Source: Chitinophaga tropicalis (GTDB taxonomy: Bacteria > Bacteroidota > Bacteroidia > Chitinophagales > Chitinophagaceae). From it: a DNA stretch of 64,000 nt. The first letter of the stretch is position 1. Every line of letters begins with the position of its first letter. Both the position numbers and the translations under genes were made by a program. The stretch is from contig NZ_WRXN01000007.1 in the NCBI RefSeq assembly GCF_009758205.1, positions 327,210-391,209 of the forward strand. Direction: 5' to 3'. Below are positions 25,359 through 34,108 of the stretch, piece after piece. The notes under the pieces were generated by a model. It saw only the letters and a program-made list of their open reading frames with translations, searched no databases and was not told where the DNA came from.

Positions 25359-26264
25359 TTAAGCCACGGTTACAGCAGAACGGTCAAACTCCTTTTCAAG
25401 TACCCTGGCTTTATAAGCCTGCTGCAGCAATTTACCCAGGGAAGAAGCCCATGGTTTGCTGAAGCCATGTCCGTCCAGAGAGTCCCATCCTACCAGTTCA
25501 GCTGCAGTACCACAATAGAATACGCTTTCAGCAGTCTTTAACTCATCTACAGTGAACAGCTTTTCTTCCAGGGGAATGCCCAGTTCATGACATAATTCAA
25601 TAACAGTAGCGCGGGTAATACCTGGCAGAATGTTGCCGGGAGGAGGAGTGAAGATCTTTCCGTCTTTTTCAAAGAAAATGTTAGCACCAGGTCCTTCAGC
25701 CACATAACCGTTCATGTCCAGCAGCAGCGCTTCATCATAACCTTTTTCTTTAGCTTCCTGAGAGGCCAGGATGGAGTTTACATACAGACCTGCAGTTTTT
25801 GATTCGATCTTGAATGCTTTTGGATTAGGACGCTGGTACGACGAAGTCATTACACGCAGCAGCTTTTCACCCAGGTAAGCACCCCATTCCCATGCGCAGA
25901 TCAGTACATGTGTTTCACTGGCGGCTTTCAATGTCATGTTGGGAGGGCAAAAGGCCAGCGGACGGATGTACGCTTCTTCCATGTTGTTCAGTTCAAGCAC
26001 TTTGTAACACGCCGCTATCAGCTCTTCATTGTTGAATGTATAAGGCATGTGTATCAGTTCGCAAGAGCGTTTAAACCTGTCGAAGTGTTCCTTAGCTTTA
26101 AAGATCTTTACAGATCCATCAGCAGTCTTGTAGGCACGGATGCCTTCAAACACAGCATAACCATAGTGCAATGACTGGCCATAAAGATCTATAGTAGCCG
26201 CAGTGGCTTTCTTATACTCCCCGTTCACGTAAAGAATGGTGTTCTCGTTGTAATAGCTATACAT
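25359..26264 (-). CDS. ilvE: branched-chain amino-acid aminotransferase
   Basis: Fold-type IV PLP aminotransferase for the last step of Ile, Val and Leu synthesis. It has 301 residues. The lysine is Lys156 in IESKTAGLYVNS, and the segments YGYAVFEGIRAY and PGITRATVIELC are typical. It is the first structural gene behind the Ile/Leu/Val attenuator (leader, terminator and promoter at 26312-26546). Its start lies about 48 bases after the attenuator T-tract. ilvD follows after a 432-base structured gap, so ilvE may be expressed alone or together with the rest. Confidence 0.95.
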   Translation of the reverse strand: MYSYYNENTILYVNGEYKKATAATIDLYGQSLHYGYAVFEGIRAYKTADGSVKIFKAKEHFDRFKRSCELIHMPYTFNNEELIAACYKVLELNNMEEAYIRPLAFCPPNMTLKAASETHVLICAWEWGAYLGEKLLRVMTSSYQRPNPKAFKIESKTAGLYVNSILASQEAKEKGYDEALLLDMNGYVAEGPGANIFFEKDGKIFTPPPGNILPGITRATVIELCHELGIPLEEKLFTVDELKTAESVFYCGTAAELVGWDSLDGHGFSKPWASSLGKLLQQAYKARVLEKEFDRSAVTVA

Positions 26265-26311
26265 ATAATTCAGATATTAGAAATCGATTCAGATTTTAAA
26301 ATTACAGGCGT

Positions 26312-26342
26312 AAAAAAACGCCTTCCTCTGTGGAGGAAGGCG
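26312..26342 (-). terminator. attenuator terminator of the ilvE leader
   Basis: Ten-base perfect arms CGCCTTCCTC (26342-26333) and GAGGAAGGCG (26328-26319) with loop CACA, followed by seven Ts (26318-26312) on the minus strand. It stands between the leader peptide and ilvE. The 5' arm has an alternative partner at 26381-26371. Confidence 0.9.
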
Positions 26343-26370
26343 TGTTATTTTTAGTTGTTGTACACAATTA

Positions 26371-26381
26371 CCTATCCTCCA
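26371..26381 (-). promoter_or_regulatory. antiterminator strand of the ilvE attenuator
   Basis: Minus-strand TGGAGGATAGG can pair with 26340-26331 (10 pairs, one bulged T), which takes most of the terminator 5' arm. It overlaps the stop codon of the leader peptide, so a terminating ribosome would mask it. Confidence 0.8.
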
Positions 26382-26485
26382 TATTGGTGGCCAATAATGA
26401 CAACGACAACCACGACGAGCGTGATAGCCCAATTAAGCTGAGCTACGATGTGATTGATCTTGTTATTGTCTTTATTTACCCACAT
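26372..26485 (-). CDS. branched-chain amino-acid attenuator leader peptide
   Basis: A 37-codon frame, ATG at 26485-26483 and TAG at 26374-26372. Residues 21-31 read ITLVVVVVVII, so ten of eleven are Ile, Leu or Val. Further Ile, Val and Leu codons lie upstream. A perfect Bacteroidota promoter is just upstream, and the terminator with a competing antiterminator is just downstream. This matches classical ribosome-mediated attenuation: shortage of charged Ile, Leu or Val tRNA would stall the ribosome and free the antiterminator. A small membrane peptide is the alternative, but an 11-residue hydrophobic run is short for a membrane span. Confidence 0.86.
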   Translation of the reverse strand: MWVNKDNNKINHIVAQLNWAITLVVVVVVIIGHQYGG

Positions 26486-26515
26486 GGAGGTACTGATTTT
26501 ATTTTTTTGGTATTA

Positions 26516-26546
26516 CAAATGTATTGGTCGTTAAAGTAAAAAACAA
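26516..26546 (-). promoter_or_regulatory. promoter of the ilvE leader
   Basis: Minus-strand TACATTTG (26523-26516) fits TAnnTTTG exactly. TTG at 26546-26544 lies 20 bases upstream. The predicted transcript start, near 26508, precedes the leader ATG by about 23 bases. Confidence 0.82.
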
Positions 26547-26669
26547 TACAACCGGTAAGATTTAGTTATTTCGCAAACAAATCTTGACTTTTTGAAGATA
26601 TTGAAATAAAACAACCTTTCTTTAAACAAAATCTGATCAAATTAGGAAATTATTGTAAATAATTCCTAG

Positions 26670-27572
26670 CTATTTCCACAAATTATCCGGGTATTCACCA
26701 TTTTTAACAAGTGCAGACAGGCTTGCCTGTACACCGGGAGCATCTTCCTTATAGGTAACGCCAAACCACTGAGCCCCCGTTGGCAGCACATTCACTACTC
26801 CCAGATTGTTCTTGATGAAGTGGTCTACCACAATAGGAATAAAGAACTCTGACTTAGGTTTGTCACCATCTTTCTGCAGGAACTCTTTGAACAGCCTCTC
26901 ACTCAGCTCAAATACTGAAGGATGAAAGCCCCAGAAGTTCATGGATACAGGAGTTTGCGGCTCCAGCGGATGCTTGCCGCCATCAGCATCTTCATACACG
27001 ATCTGCTCTCCGTCCTTGTATACCTTGGTTCTTTCATTGATGGCAGACAGGTTGCCATTACCATCGGCTGCACATACACCACGGGATACAGAACCATGCT
27101 CGCTGATGGTTTTGCTTAACTCATAACCCACTACACTCCATACATCAGGCTTCGCAGCGTCCTTCAGGAACGTAGCCGCCTTCTGGAAAGAATCACGGCC
27201 ATAGAAATCGTCCGCATTGATCACCGCAAAAGGCTCGTTAATAGCATGTTTAGCACATAAGACCGCATGTGCCGTACCCCAGGGCTTCGAACGCTCCGCC
27301 GGGATTGCATAACCGTCTGTAAAAGCTTCCATTTCCTGGTAAACATAATCAACAGCGATCCGCCCCTTCAGTTTGGGCTCAAATATCTCCCGGAAATCGG
27401 ATTCGAAATCTTTCCGAATAATGAAAACAATTTTGCCAAAGCCAGCGCGGATAGCATCATAAATAGAGTAATCAATGATTGTTTCTCCGCTGGGGCCAAA
27501 CTGTTGTATCTGCTTCAGACTACCATAACGGCTTGCCATACCGGCAGCCAGGATCAATAAAGTTGGTTGCAT
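26670..27572 (-). CDS. sugar-phosphate nucleotidyltransferase-like protein
   Basis: A 300-residue member of the NTP_transferase fold. The N-terminal LAAGMASRYGSLKQI is the variant nucleotide-binding signature (LAAGxGxRxxxLxK). AVINADDFYGRDSF carries the metal-binding Asp residues. The usual partner domain for a hexapeptide repeat is missing. It probably activates a sugar phosphate for glycan synthesis, but the sugar cannot be told. It is monocistronic, with a divergent hexosaminidase gene upstream. Confidence 0.82.
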   Translation of the reverse strand: MQPTLLILAAGMASRYGSLKQIQQFGPSGETIIDYSIYDAIRAGFGKIVFIIRKDFESDFREIFEPKLKGRIAVDYVYQEMEAFTDGYAIPAERSKPWGTAHAVLCAKHAINEPFAVINADDFYGRDSFQKAATFLKDAAKPDVWSVVGYELSKTISEHGSVSRGVCAADGNGNLSAINERTKVYKDGEQIVYEDADGGKHPLEPQTPVSMNFWGFHPSVFELSERLFKEFLQKDGDKPKSEFFIPIVVDHFIKNNLGVVNVLPTGAQWFGVTYKEDAPGVQASLSALVKNGEYPDNLWK

Positions 27573-27864
27573 CTATGAACTTTGTTTTTATTTGTTTTCA
27601 CAATTGCGCAATTTCCAGGCGCTAAATTTAACGATTAAAACTATTTTCACACTTTCTTTTTGGAGGTAGACAGGGTTTTAATGATTTATTAAAATGGCCC
27701 TTAATATCAAGCTATCCGGGCCCAGAGGCAACAAACACCGTACCAACCAGACGTTATAACCTGGAAGGAGAAACAAGTCGTTGCTTTATACATGTGAATA
27801 TTAGCATGAAACATTAGCTGTTACTGCAACCTTCCTGATTTAAGTAAATATACGAAGATGCATT
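27573..27864. other. divergent intergenic region, nothing further recognised
   Basis: About 290 bases between the nucleotidyltransferase (minus) and hexosaminidase (plus) genes. It should hold both promoters, but I saw no element that fits the -7/-33 pattern well, no small gene and no strong hairpin. Confidence 0.5.
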
Positions 27865-30129
27865 ATGAAAAAATTATTTCTTCAGGCATTCGCCACATTG
27901 TTATACCTGGCCGGCTTTGCGCAACAAAAAACAGCCGATATCACCATCATACCGGAACCTCTGCTTGTCAGCCCTATGCCCGGCAGCTTTGTATTAAATC
28001 AAAACACACAGATACACTATGAAGGTAAAGCAGGCAGGATCACTGCAAACCTGCTCAATGACTTCCTGGAAAGCAATTATAACTTTAAACTGGAGCTGAA
28101 TAGCCGCCCGCTGCCCAAACAACCGGCATATCCCATTATCAGCATAGTAGAAGCCAGTACAGGTAAACCCGAAGGATATATCCTGGAAGTGAACGCAGGA
28201 AAAGTATACCTGCAGGGAGATGCAGCAGGGCTTTTTTACGGACTGCAAACCATCAGACAACTCGTCCCGGTCGATAAGAAAGCGGCTATCCACATCCCTG
28301 CCCTGCGCATACAGGACTATCCCCGCTTTGCATACCGCGGACTGATGCTGGACGCAGGAAGACATTTCTTCCCGCCCTCCTATATCAGACAATTCATCGA
28401 CATGATGGCGCTCTATAAATTCAACCGGTTCCACTGGCACCTTACAGATGATCAGGGATGGCGTATAGAGATCAAAAAATATCCACGCCTGCAGGAAATA
28501 GCTTCCGTCAGGAAAGAAACACTGATAGGCCATCACCGCTTCAGTAAACAGTATGATGGCAAACCTTACGGCGGTTACTATACGCAGGAAGAAGTACGTA
28601 ACATTGTTCAATACGCCGCTGAAAGGAATATCACCATCATACCCGAAATAGAAATGCCCGGCCACTCACAGGCCGTACTGGCAGCATATCCCCGCTTCGG
28701 AAACACAGGAGGCCCTTATGAAGTACGCACTACATGGGGCATTTCCAAAGATGTGCTGAATCCCGCCAATGATTCAGTATTCACCTTCCTGCAGGATGTA
28801 CTGACAGAGGTCATGGACCTCTTCCCCGGAAAATATATTCATATAGGCGGCGACGAATGCCTGAAAGACCGCTGGAAAGAATCCGCAGAAGTACAACAGC
28901 TGATCAGGAAACTGGGACTGAAAAACGAACATGACCTGCAAAGCTATTTCATACAACGCATGGAAAAATTCGTAAACAGTAAAGGCCGTGCTATCATTGG
29001 CTGGGATGAGATACTGGAAGGAGGTCTGGCGCCCAATGCTACCGTTATGAGCTGGAGAGGCGAAGAAGGCGGTATCGCAGCTGCCAAACAGAAACATGAC
29101 GTGATCATGACGCCCAACACCTATCTTTATCTTGACTATTACCAGGGCCATACAACCACAGAACCACTGAATGCAGGCAACTTCCTGCCCCTGAAAACAG
29201 TTTATAAATATGAACCGCTGCCCGCTTCACTGGATGCAGCAGAAAAGCAATATATCAAAGGCGTACAGGCCAATATATGGACGGAGTTCATGCCAGACCA
29301 GGAAATGGTGAACTACATGACCTGGCCCCGCGCACTTGCCGTATCAGAAATAGCATGGTCCCAACCCGGCAAAAAAGACCTCTCCCGCTTCATGAAAAAA
29401 CTGCCATCAGAACTGGCACGCATGAATAATGCAGGCATCCGTTTTCGTATTCCCGAACCTGTAGGATTGGAAAGCAAACTGGTGAACACTACCGAAGTAA
29501 CCGTTACATTAACGCCTCCCGTAAAAGGAGCCGCCATCTTCTATACCACAGATGGCAGTGAACCAGGTACCTCCAGCTCCCGGTATATACATTCCATACA
29601 TCTGCCCGTGCCGGAAAAAGGCACAGCTACCTTACGCACCATCGTAGTACTGCCATCTGGCCGTATCAGCCCTGTATACAGCGCAGGTTACATACGTGAC
29701 GGCAATTATCTCCCCGCACAACAGGTAAAACCAGGTAAGAAAGGTCTTACATTCACAGCCCGCTTCGGAGAATCCACCACCACCGATACCAGTGGCATCA
29801 TCCCCCAGGTTGACATACGCCAGCTGCAATTAAAGAACTGGCAGCTGAGTGCTGTCTATGAAGGCTATGTTAAGCTGGATGCAGACGGGCTCTATGAATG
29901 GTACCTGAATGCAGATGATCAGGCAAAGTTCTACCTGGATGACCAGCTGCTGCTGGATATCAGTACTCCCGGCACTCCTGAAAAGAATATCCTGTCTGTT
30001 ATGCGCAAAGGATATCATAAAGTAAAGGTAGAATTCCGGAATACCCAGGGCGGGCCATGGCTGGAGCTGGGTCTGTTCCGGAACGGGGAAAAGATCAACC
30101 TGGCAGATCACCTTTATACAGGTCAGTAA
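27865..30129 (+). CDS. secreted beta-N-acetylhexosaminidase (GH20)
   Basis: A 754-residue secreted enzyme that releases N-acetylhexosamine from chitin or glycan ends. It has a signal peptide (about 1-20), an N-terminal GH20b-like domain (about 25-150) and a GH20 barrel (about 155-510), with the Asp330-Glu331 catalytic pair in HIGGDEC. WHLTDDQGWR and EIEMPGH mark the active site. A chitobiase C-terminal-like strand domain follows (about 540-610, TVTLTPPVKGAAIFYTTDGSEP). A PA14-like C-terminal domain completes it (about 625-750, LDADGLYEWYLNADDQAKFYLD). It is one base upstream of the next gene, so co-transcription is likely. Confidence 0.93.
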   Translation: MKKLFLQAFATLLYLAGFAQQKTADITIIPEPLLVSPMPGSFVLNQNTQIHYEGKAGRITANLLNDFLESNYNFKLELNSRPLPKQPAYPIISIVEASTGKPEGYILEVNAGKVYLQGDAAGLFYGLQTIRQLVPVDKKAAIHIPALRIQDYPRFAYRGLMLDAGRHFFPPSYIRQFIDMMALYKFNRFHWHLTDDQGWRIEIKKYPRLQEIASVRKETLIGHHRFSKQYDGKPYGGYYTQEEVRNIVQYAAERNITIIPEIEMPGHSQAVLAAYPRFGNTGGPYEVRTTWGISKDVLNPANDSVFTFLQDVLTEVMDLFPGKYIHIGGDECLKDRWKESAEVQQLIRKLGLKNEHDLQSYFIQRMEKFVNSKGRAIIGWDEILEGGLAPNATVMSWRGEEGGIAAAKQKHDVIMTPNTYLYLDYYQGHTTTEPLNAGNFLPLKTVYKYEPLPASLDAAEKQYIKGVQANIWTEFMPDQEMVNYMTWPRALAVSEIAWSQPGKKDLSRFMKKLPSELARMNNAGIRFRIPEPVGLESKLVNTTEVTVTLTPPVKGAAIFYTTDGSEPGTSSSRYIHSIHLPVPEKGTATLRTIVVLPSGRISPVYSAGYIRDGNYLPAQQVKPGKKGLTFTARFGESTTTDTSGIIPQVDIRQLQLKNWQLSAVYEGYVKLDADGLYEWYLNADDQAKFYLDDQLLLDISTPGTPEKNILSVMRKGYHKVKVEFRNTQGGPWLELGLFRNGEKINLADHLYTGQ

Positions 30130-30130
30130 A

Positions 30131-31003
30131 ATGCAGTTCAACTACAGTAATATCATTCTTCAGCAATTTAAAGCAACATGGCTGCCAGATACTATCCTGG
30201 CGGCCATGCTGCGTCTTGACCTGCTACATCCTGAAGTCTCAGGCAACAAATGGTTCAAGCTCAAATACAATCTCATAGCGGCAGCAGCCCAGGGTAAAAG
30301 TCATATCCTCACATTCGGTGGCGCATATTCCAATCATATTGCAGCTACAGCAGCAGCCTGCCAGCTGGCCGGACTGACCTGTACAGGGATCATCCGCGGA
30401 GAAAAACCACCCGTGCTTAGTCATACCCTGCAGGAAGCCATGGCAAAAGGCATGCAGCTGCAATTCATCAGCCGGGAAGCTTACCGGCATAAAAATACCA
30501 CTGACTGGGCCTCCCTGTTCCCCGATGCCTTCATCGTGCCGGAAGGTGGTAACAACGCAGCAGGAGCTAAAGGCTGCGAAGAAATACTCACACTGGCAGA
30601 CACCAGCAGCTTTACACATATTGCCTGTGCGTGCGGCACAGGTACCACACTGGCAGGGCTCATCAACAGCGCCCTTCCGGCCCAGGAACTGAGAGGCTAT
30701 CCTGTATTGAAAGGTGCAGAATATCTGGAACAGGAAGTCAGCGCGCTGATCACAGTACCCAGGCCTCCACTGTGGCAACTGGTACATGAGCATCATGGCG
30801 GAGGATACGCTAAAGTACCCGCCGGATTAAAAGAATTTATGGAAGACTTCTTCATCCAGACGGGAATCCCCCTCGATATTGTTTATACCGGCAAACTGGT
30901 ACGGGGTGTATGTGAAGATATAAAAGCAGGAAAATATCCTTCCGGCAGCCGCATCCTGCTCATACATACCGGCGGTCTGCAGGGCAATCCCTTATTATCC
31001 TAA
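30131..31003 (+). CDS. D-cysteine desulfhydrase / ACC deaminase-family PLP enzyme
   Basis: A 290-residue fold-type II PLP enzyme. The N-terminal SGNKWFKLKYN fits the family GNKxRKL segment, with Lys40 as the likely Schiff base. FGGAYSNHIAATAAA is the cofactor-binding stretch. It may act on D-cysteine or a related D-amino acid. The substrate is uncertain because ACC deaminase and D-cysteine desulfhydrase differ by few residues. Its ATG follows the hexosaminidase stop by one base, so the genes are probably one transcript, though they have no obvious shared pathway. Confidence 0.82.
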   Translation: MQFNYSNIILQQFKATWLPDTILAAMLRLDLLHPEVSGNKWFKLKYNLIAAAAQGKSHILTFGGAYSNHIAATAAACQLAGLTCTGIIRGEKPPVLSHTLQEAMAKGMQLQFISREAYRHKNTTDWASLFPDAFIVPEGGNNAAGAKGCEEILTLADTSSFTHIACACGTGTTLAGLINSALPAQELRGYPVLKGAEYLEQEVSALITVPRPPLWQLVHEHHGGGYAKVPAGLKEFMEDFFIQTGIPLDIVYTGKLVRGVCEDIKAGKYPSGSRILLIHTGGLQGNPLLS

Positions 31004-31113
31004 TAAACTGTTAATCTGGTATTAAAGGAAAATATACCAATGCCGGAAGACGTTTACAGCCTGTCAGGTATTAATTCTCTTATTAACTTTTTTACTATCT
31101 TGAAAGACAGTTG

Positions 31114-31121
31114 TACTTTTG
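31114..31121 (+). promoter_or_regulatory. -7 element of the 31156 gene
   Basis: TACTTTTG fits TAnnTTTG, 34 bases before the ATG. The -33 position carries only a T-run, not TTG. Confidence 0.5.
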
Positions 31122-31155
31122 CCAACCTAAGATATAGATACAGGAATCAGTATAT

Positions 31156-31905
31156 ATGAAGCAGTTGTCGCGTTTTTTTATAGTAGCAGTAATTATTACA
31201 GCATCCGCATCTTTCGTCAAAGCACAAACAAGCACTCCGCCTGTATTACCTGACTTTTCCGCTCTGATAAAAACGGGAAAAATTGAGCTGGAATTCATTT
31301 CAGGATTCAGGGATGTCATGCATATCGGAGTTCAGCGTTCTATAGATAGCGTACTGAACTTTAGTACTATCGCTTACGTAAGCAATCCTAATAATTACAG
31401 GAACTCTTTTGTAGACATTAAGCCGCTACCGGGGTCCAACTACTATCGCCTTTTTATACAATTCAATAACGGCAGGTATATCTACACAAAAACCTTAATG
31501 GCTGTGCCCGACAGCACCATAGATGCCAGTAAGAAATTACAGCTGGCAGACGTGAAAGAGGCTATTGCAGCGCAACAGGCTGCCAACGGTACAGCAGACG
31601 GAAAAGGTAAGGAAGAAGAACCCAAACCGGTGAAGATAGTATGGCATCCGTCCAACTATGTCTATACCACTGCCGATGGAAACGTCAATATCAGATTGCC
31701 CGACGCTGCACAGAAAAAATACTCCGTAAAATTCTTTGAACCGGATGGTTCCTTCCTGTTTGAGATAAAGGAAGTGAAAGAACCATTCCTGATACTGGAA
31801 AAAGCTATCTTCCTGCATGCAGGCTGGTTTAACTTTGAGATCTTTGAGAATGGCAAATCCTATGAGAAATGGAATCTGTTCATTCCGCTGATTTACAGGA
31901 ACTGA
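31156..31905 (+). CDS. secreted protein of unknown function
   Basis: A 249-residue protein with a signal peptide (about 1-23, ending VKAQ). The mature part is mostly beta-type. One segment (about 130-165) is rich in Ala, Lys and Glu and looks like a linker. The C-terminal half (KIVWHPSNYVYTTADGNVNIRLPDAAQKKYSVKFFEPDGSFLFEIKEV) resembles a T9SS-associated or Por-type beta-strand domain in style only. It has its own promoter-like element and a terminator shared with lipB. I do not recognise the family. Confidence 0.65.
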   Translation: MKQLSRFFIVAVIITASASFVKAQTSTPPVLPDFSALIKTGKIELEFISGFRDVMHIGVQRSIDSVLNFSTIAYVSNPNNYRNSFVDIKPLPGSNYYRLFIQFNNGRYIYTKTLMAVPDSTIDASKKLQLADVKEAIAAQQAANGTADGKGKEEEPKPVKIVWHPSNYVYTTADGNVNIRLPDAAQKKYSVKFFEPDGSFLFEIKEVKEPFLILEKAIFLHAGWFNFEIFENGKSYEKWNLFIPLIYRN

Positions 31906-31933
31906 TCTTTGCCGGGTTGCCCCCGGCAAGATC
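31904..31933. terminator. terminator between convergent genes
   Basis: GATCTTTGCCGGG and CCCGGCAAGATC arms (31904-31916, 31922-31933), with one bulged T and a five-base loop. It separates the 31156 gene from lipB. No long T-run, so efficiency is uncertain. Confidence 0.6.
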
Positions 31934-31934
31934 C

Positions 31935-32654
31935 TTAAACTGTAACGCTACCTGCAACCATCTCAGCACCAAACACTTCCGCAAAGTGCCTGCCGATCTT
32001 TTCCTTTACTTCCGCTAAAGAGACTTCCCTGCCAAGCTCCTCATGCAGCGAAGCCACTTTCTTATCAACTATCCCACAGGGAACAATATTGCTGAAGTAA
32101 TTCAGATCTGTATTTACATTCAGAGCAAAACCATGCATAGTTACCCACCGGCTGCAACGCACACCCATCGCACAGATCTTTCGTGCCCTTGCAGGATCAT
32201 GCGGGTCCAGCCATACACCGGTCTCACCGGCAGAACGGTCTCCCTTCACACCATACTCTGCCAGTGTGCGGATAATCACTTCCTCCATAAAACGAAGGTA
32301 TTTCCCTATGTCAGTAAAGAAGTTCTCCAGGTCCAGGATAGGATATCCTACCACCTGCCCCGGTCCATGATAAGTGATGTCCCCTCCCCTGTTGGTAGGC
32401 ACAAAGCTGATACCCCTCTCCTCCATCTGCTCATTGCTGATCAGAAGATTTTCCATATGCCCGCTTTTCCCAAGCGTATACACAGGAGGATGCTCACAAA
32501 ATAAGAGGTAATTGGTGGTCTGACCAGCAGCTTCACCTTTGGCAGCCGCCTGCTTTATACTGACATTCTGCTGAAGAAGCTGTTCCTGGTAATCCCAGGC
32601 CTGCTGATAATCAATACTTCCCAGGTCTCTCGTGTAAATGATCTTCTTGTTCAT
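31935..32654 (-). CDS. lipB: lipoyl(octanoyl) transferase
   Basis: Moves octanoyl groups from acyl carrier protein to lipoyl domains in the lipoate pathway. The 239 residues contain RGGDITYHGPGQ (about 89-100), KICAMGVR with the conserved Lys159, and the catalytic Cys193 in NIVPCGI. The N-terminal part is slightly longer than in the E. coli protein. Divergent to the rluD-like gene, with a GCA-loop mini-hairpin between them. lipA is not in the window. Confidence 0.94.
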   Translation of the reverse strand: MNKKIIYTRDLGSIDYQQAWDYQEQLLQQNVSIKQAAAKGEAAGQTTNYLLFCEHPPVYTLGKSGHMENLLISNEQMEERGISFVPTNRGGDITYHGPGQVVGYPILDLENFFTDIGKYLRFMEEVIIRTLAEYGVKGDRSAGETGVWLDPHDPARARKICAMGVRCSRWVTMHGFALNVNTDLNYFSNIVPCGIVDKKVASLHEELGREVSLAEVKEKIGRHFAEVFGAEMVAGSVTV

Positions 32655-32694
32655 GGCGGCCGTAAAATTACGAAATTTTGCCTTTTACCCCGGC

Positions 32695-32707
32695 TGGCCG
32701 CAGGCCA
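32695..32707. repeat. GCA-loop mini-hairpin 1
   Basis: TGGCC-GCA-GGCCA, five-base arms and a three-base loop, in the lipB/rluD intergenic region. The same design recurs at 33931-33943 and 35806-35816. Confidence 0.4.
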
Positions 32708-32777
32708 ACCTCCCCTCCTCCTGCATAGAAAAACAACCACAACCAATACCAGCACCAAGAAAGAGCCCTGCAATCCT

Positions 32778-32785
32778 TACCTTTG
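32778..32785 (+). promoter_or_regulatory. -7 element of the rluD-like gene
   Basis: TACCTTTG fits TAnnTTTG and lies 18 bases before the ATG at 32804. It supports that start over the TTG at 32783, which overlaps the element. No clear -33 TTG. Confidence 0.55.
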
Positions 32786-32803
32786 CAAAAATTTTCAATC
32801 CTG

Positions 32804-33877
32804 ATGGCGGAAGAATTGCTTGAACTTGACGATGAGCTGGAAAACGGAGAAGGCAGCGAAGAGCTGTATGAACGTGTAAATATTATAGCCGACAAAGGCC
32901 AGGAACCACTTCGCGTGGACAAATTCCTCATGAACCGTGTGGAAGGCGCTACCCGCAACAAAATACAGCAGTCCTGCGATGCCGGATTAGTGCTGGTCAA
33001 TGAAAAGCCGGTAAAATCCAACTATAAGGTGAAAGCACATGATCACATCGTAGTTTTCTCCCACAAAAACCCGGAAAATACCGAGGTCATCCCGGAAGAA
33101 CTGCCATTAGACATTGTTTATGAAGATGATGACGTAATGGTGATCAACAAACTGCCCGGAATCGTAGTACATCCCGGCTGCGGCAACTACACCGGCACCC
33201 TGGTAAACGGATTAGCCTGGTACCTGGGAGATCATACCACTACCCCCGTAGCAGAACCCGCTATACCCAGGTTCGGGCTCGTACATCGTATTGATAAGAA
33301 TACCAGCGGACTACTGGTAGTAGCCAAGTCAGACAAAGCCATGAACGACCTGGCCAAACAGTTCTTTGACCATACCGTACAACGTCGCTACATGGCCCTG
33401 GTATGGGGAGATTTTGAGGAAGATGAAGGCACTATCGAAGCACATGTAGGTCGTCACCAGCGCTTCCGTAAGATCATGGACGTATATCCCGAAGGCGAAT
33501 ATGGTAAAGAAGCCATCACCCACTATAAAGTGCTGGAACGTTTTAACTATGTGACACTCATTGAATGCCGCCTGGAAACAGGACGTACCCACCAGATCAG
33601 GGTACATATGCAGCATATAGGCCATTCCCTGTTCAATGACGATACCTACGGCGGTAACCGTATCCTGAAAGGGACCGTTTTTGCCAAATACAAGCAATTT
33701 GTGGAAAATTGCTTTGAGATCATGCCGCGTCACGCATTGCATGCTAAAACACTGGGATTCATACATCCACGTACACGCCAGCCTATGCATTTTGAAAGTC
33801 CTATGCCGGAAGACTTTAAAGCTGTACTGGAAAAATGGAAAAGATATACCACCGCCAGACCACTGGATGAGCAATAA
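32804..33877 (+). CDS. RluD-family 23S rRNA pseudouridine synthase
   Basis: Isomerises uridine to pseudouridine in ribosomal RNA. It has an acidic N-terminal stretch (ELDDELENGEGSEE), an S4 RNA-binding domain (about 38-90, RVDKFLMNRVEGATRNKIQQ) and an RsuA/RluD catalytic domain. The catalytic Asp164 lies in VHRIDKNTSGLL. Length is usual for RluD-type enzymes. The exact target uridines (RluD, RluC or RluA type) cannot be told. The start is placed at the ATG 32804; a TTG at 32783 is unlikely. Confidence 0.92.
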   Translation: MAEELLELDDELENGEGSEELYERVNIIADKGQEPLRVDKFLMNRVEGATRNKIQQSCDAGLVLVNEKPVKSNYKVKAHDHIVVFSHKNPENTEVIPEELPLDIVYEDDDVMVINKLPGIVVHPGCGNYTGTLVNGLAWYLGDHTTTPVAEPAIPRFGLVHRIDKNTSGLLVVAKSDKAMNDLAKQFFDHTVQRRYMALVWGDFEEDEGTIEAHVGRHQRFRKIMDVYPEGEYGKEAITHYKVLERFNYVTLIECRLETGRTHQIRVHMQHIGHSLFNDDTYGGNRILKGTVFAKYKQFVENCFEIMPRHALHAKTLGFIHPRTRQPMHFESPMPEDFKAVLEKWKRYTTARPLDEQ

Positions 33878-33930
33878 TTATTAAAAATTCAGCCGCACAG
33901 CGCAAATCACTTCTATTCAAAAAATTTAGC

Positions 33931-33943
33931 TGCGCGCAGCGCA
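33931..33943. repeat. GCA-loop mini-hairpin 2
   Basis: TGCGC-GCA-GCGCA, perfect five-base arms and a GCA loop. It lies in an A-rich gap, 13 bases before the long hairpin at 33957-33999. Confidence 0.4.
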
Positions 33944-33956
33944 AAAAAAAATCACC

Positions 33957-33999
33957 CTCAAAAGATGGGTTTGGCCTTCGGCCAAACCCATCTTTTGAG
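33957..33999. repeat. 20-bp perfect hairpin before the T9SS type B gene
   Basis: Perfect 20-base arms (33957-33976 and 33980-33999) with the three-base loop TTC. No T-run follows on plus. It sits between the rluD-like gene and the surface-protein gene, paired with a GCA-loop mini-hairpin as at 35806-35870. Confidence 0.6.
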
Positions 34000-34108
34000 C
34001 AGTTATCCCGCTACACATCAAAAAAACCACACAGACACATCCCCTTCATTAAAAAAATTAAACATATCAGTTTTTTTCGATAATTTAGCACCTTACCCAT
34101 GTCCAGCC

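Noticed and set aside
33957..33999. Long hairpin as a transcription terminator
   Set aside because: No T-run follows on either strand; kept as a repeat or structural element only.
33965..34108. N-terminal extension of the T9SS type B protein
   Set aside because: It is translated from the hairpin region and would bury the signal peptide; the ATG at 34109 gives a normal export signal.
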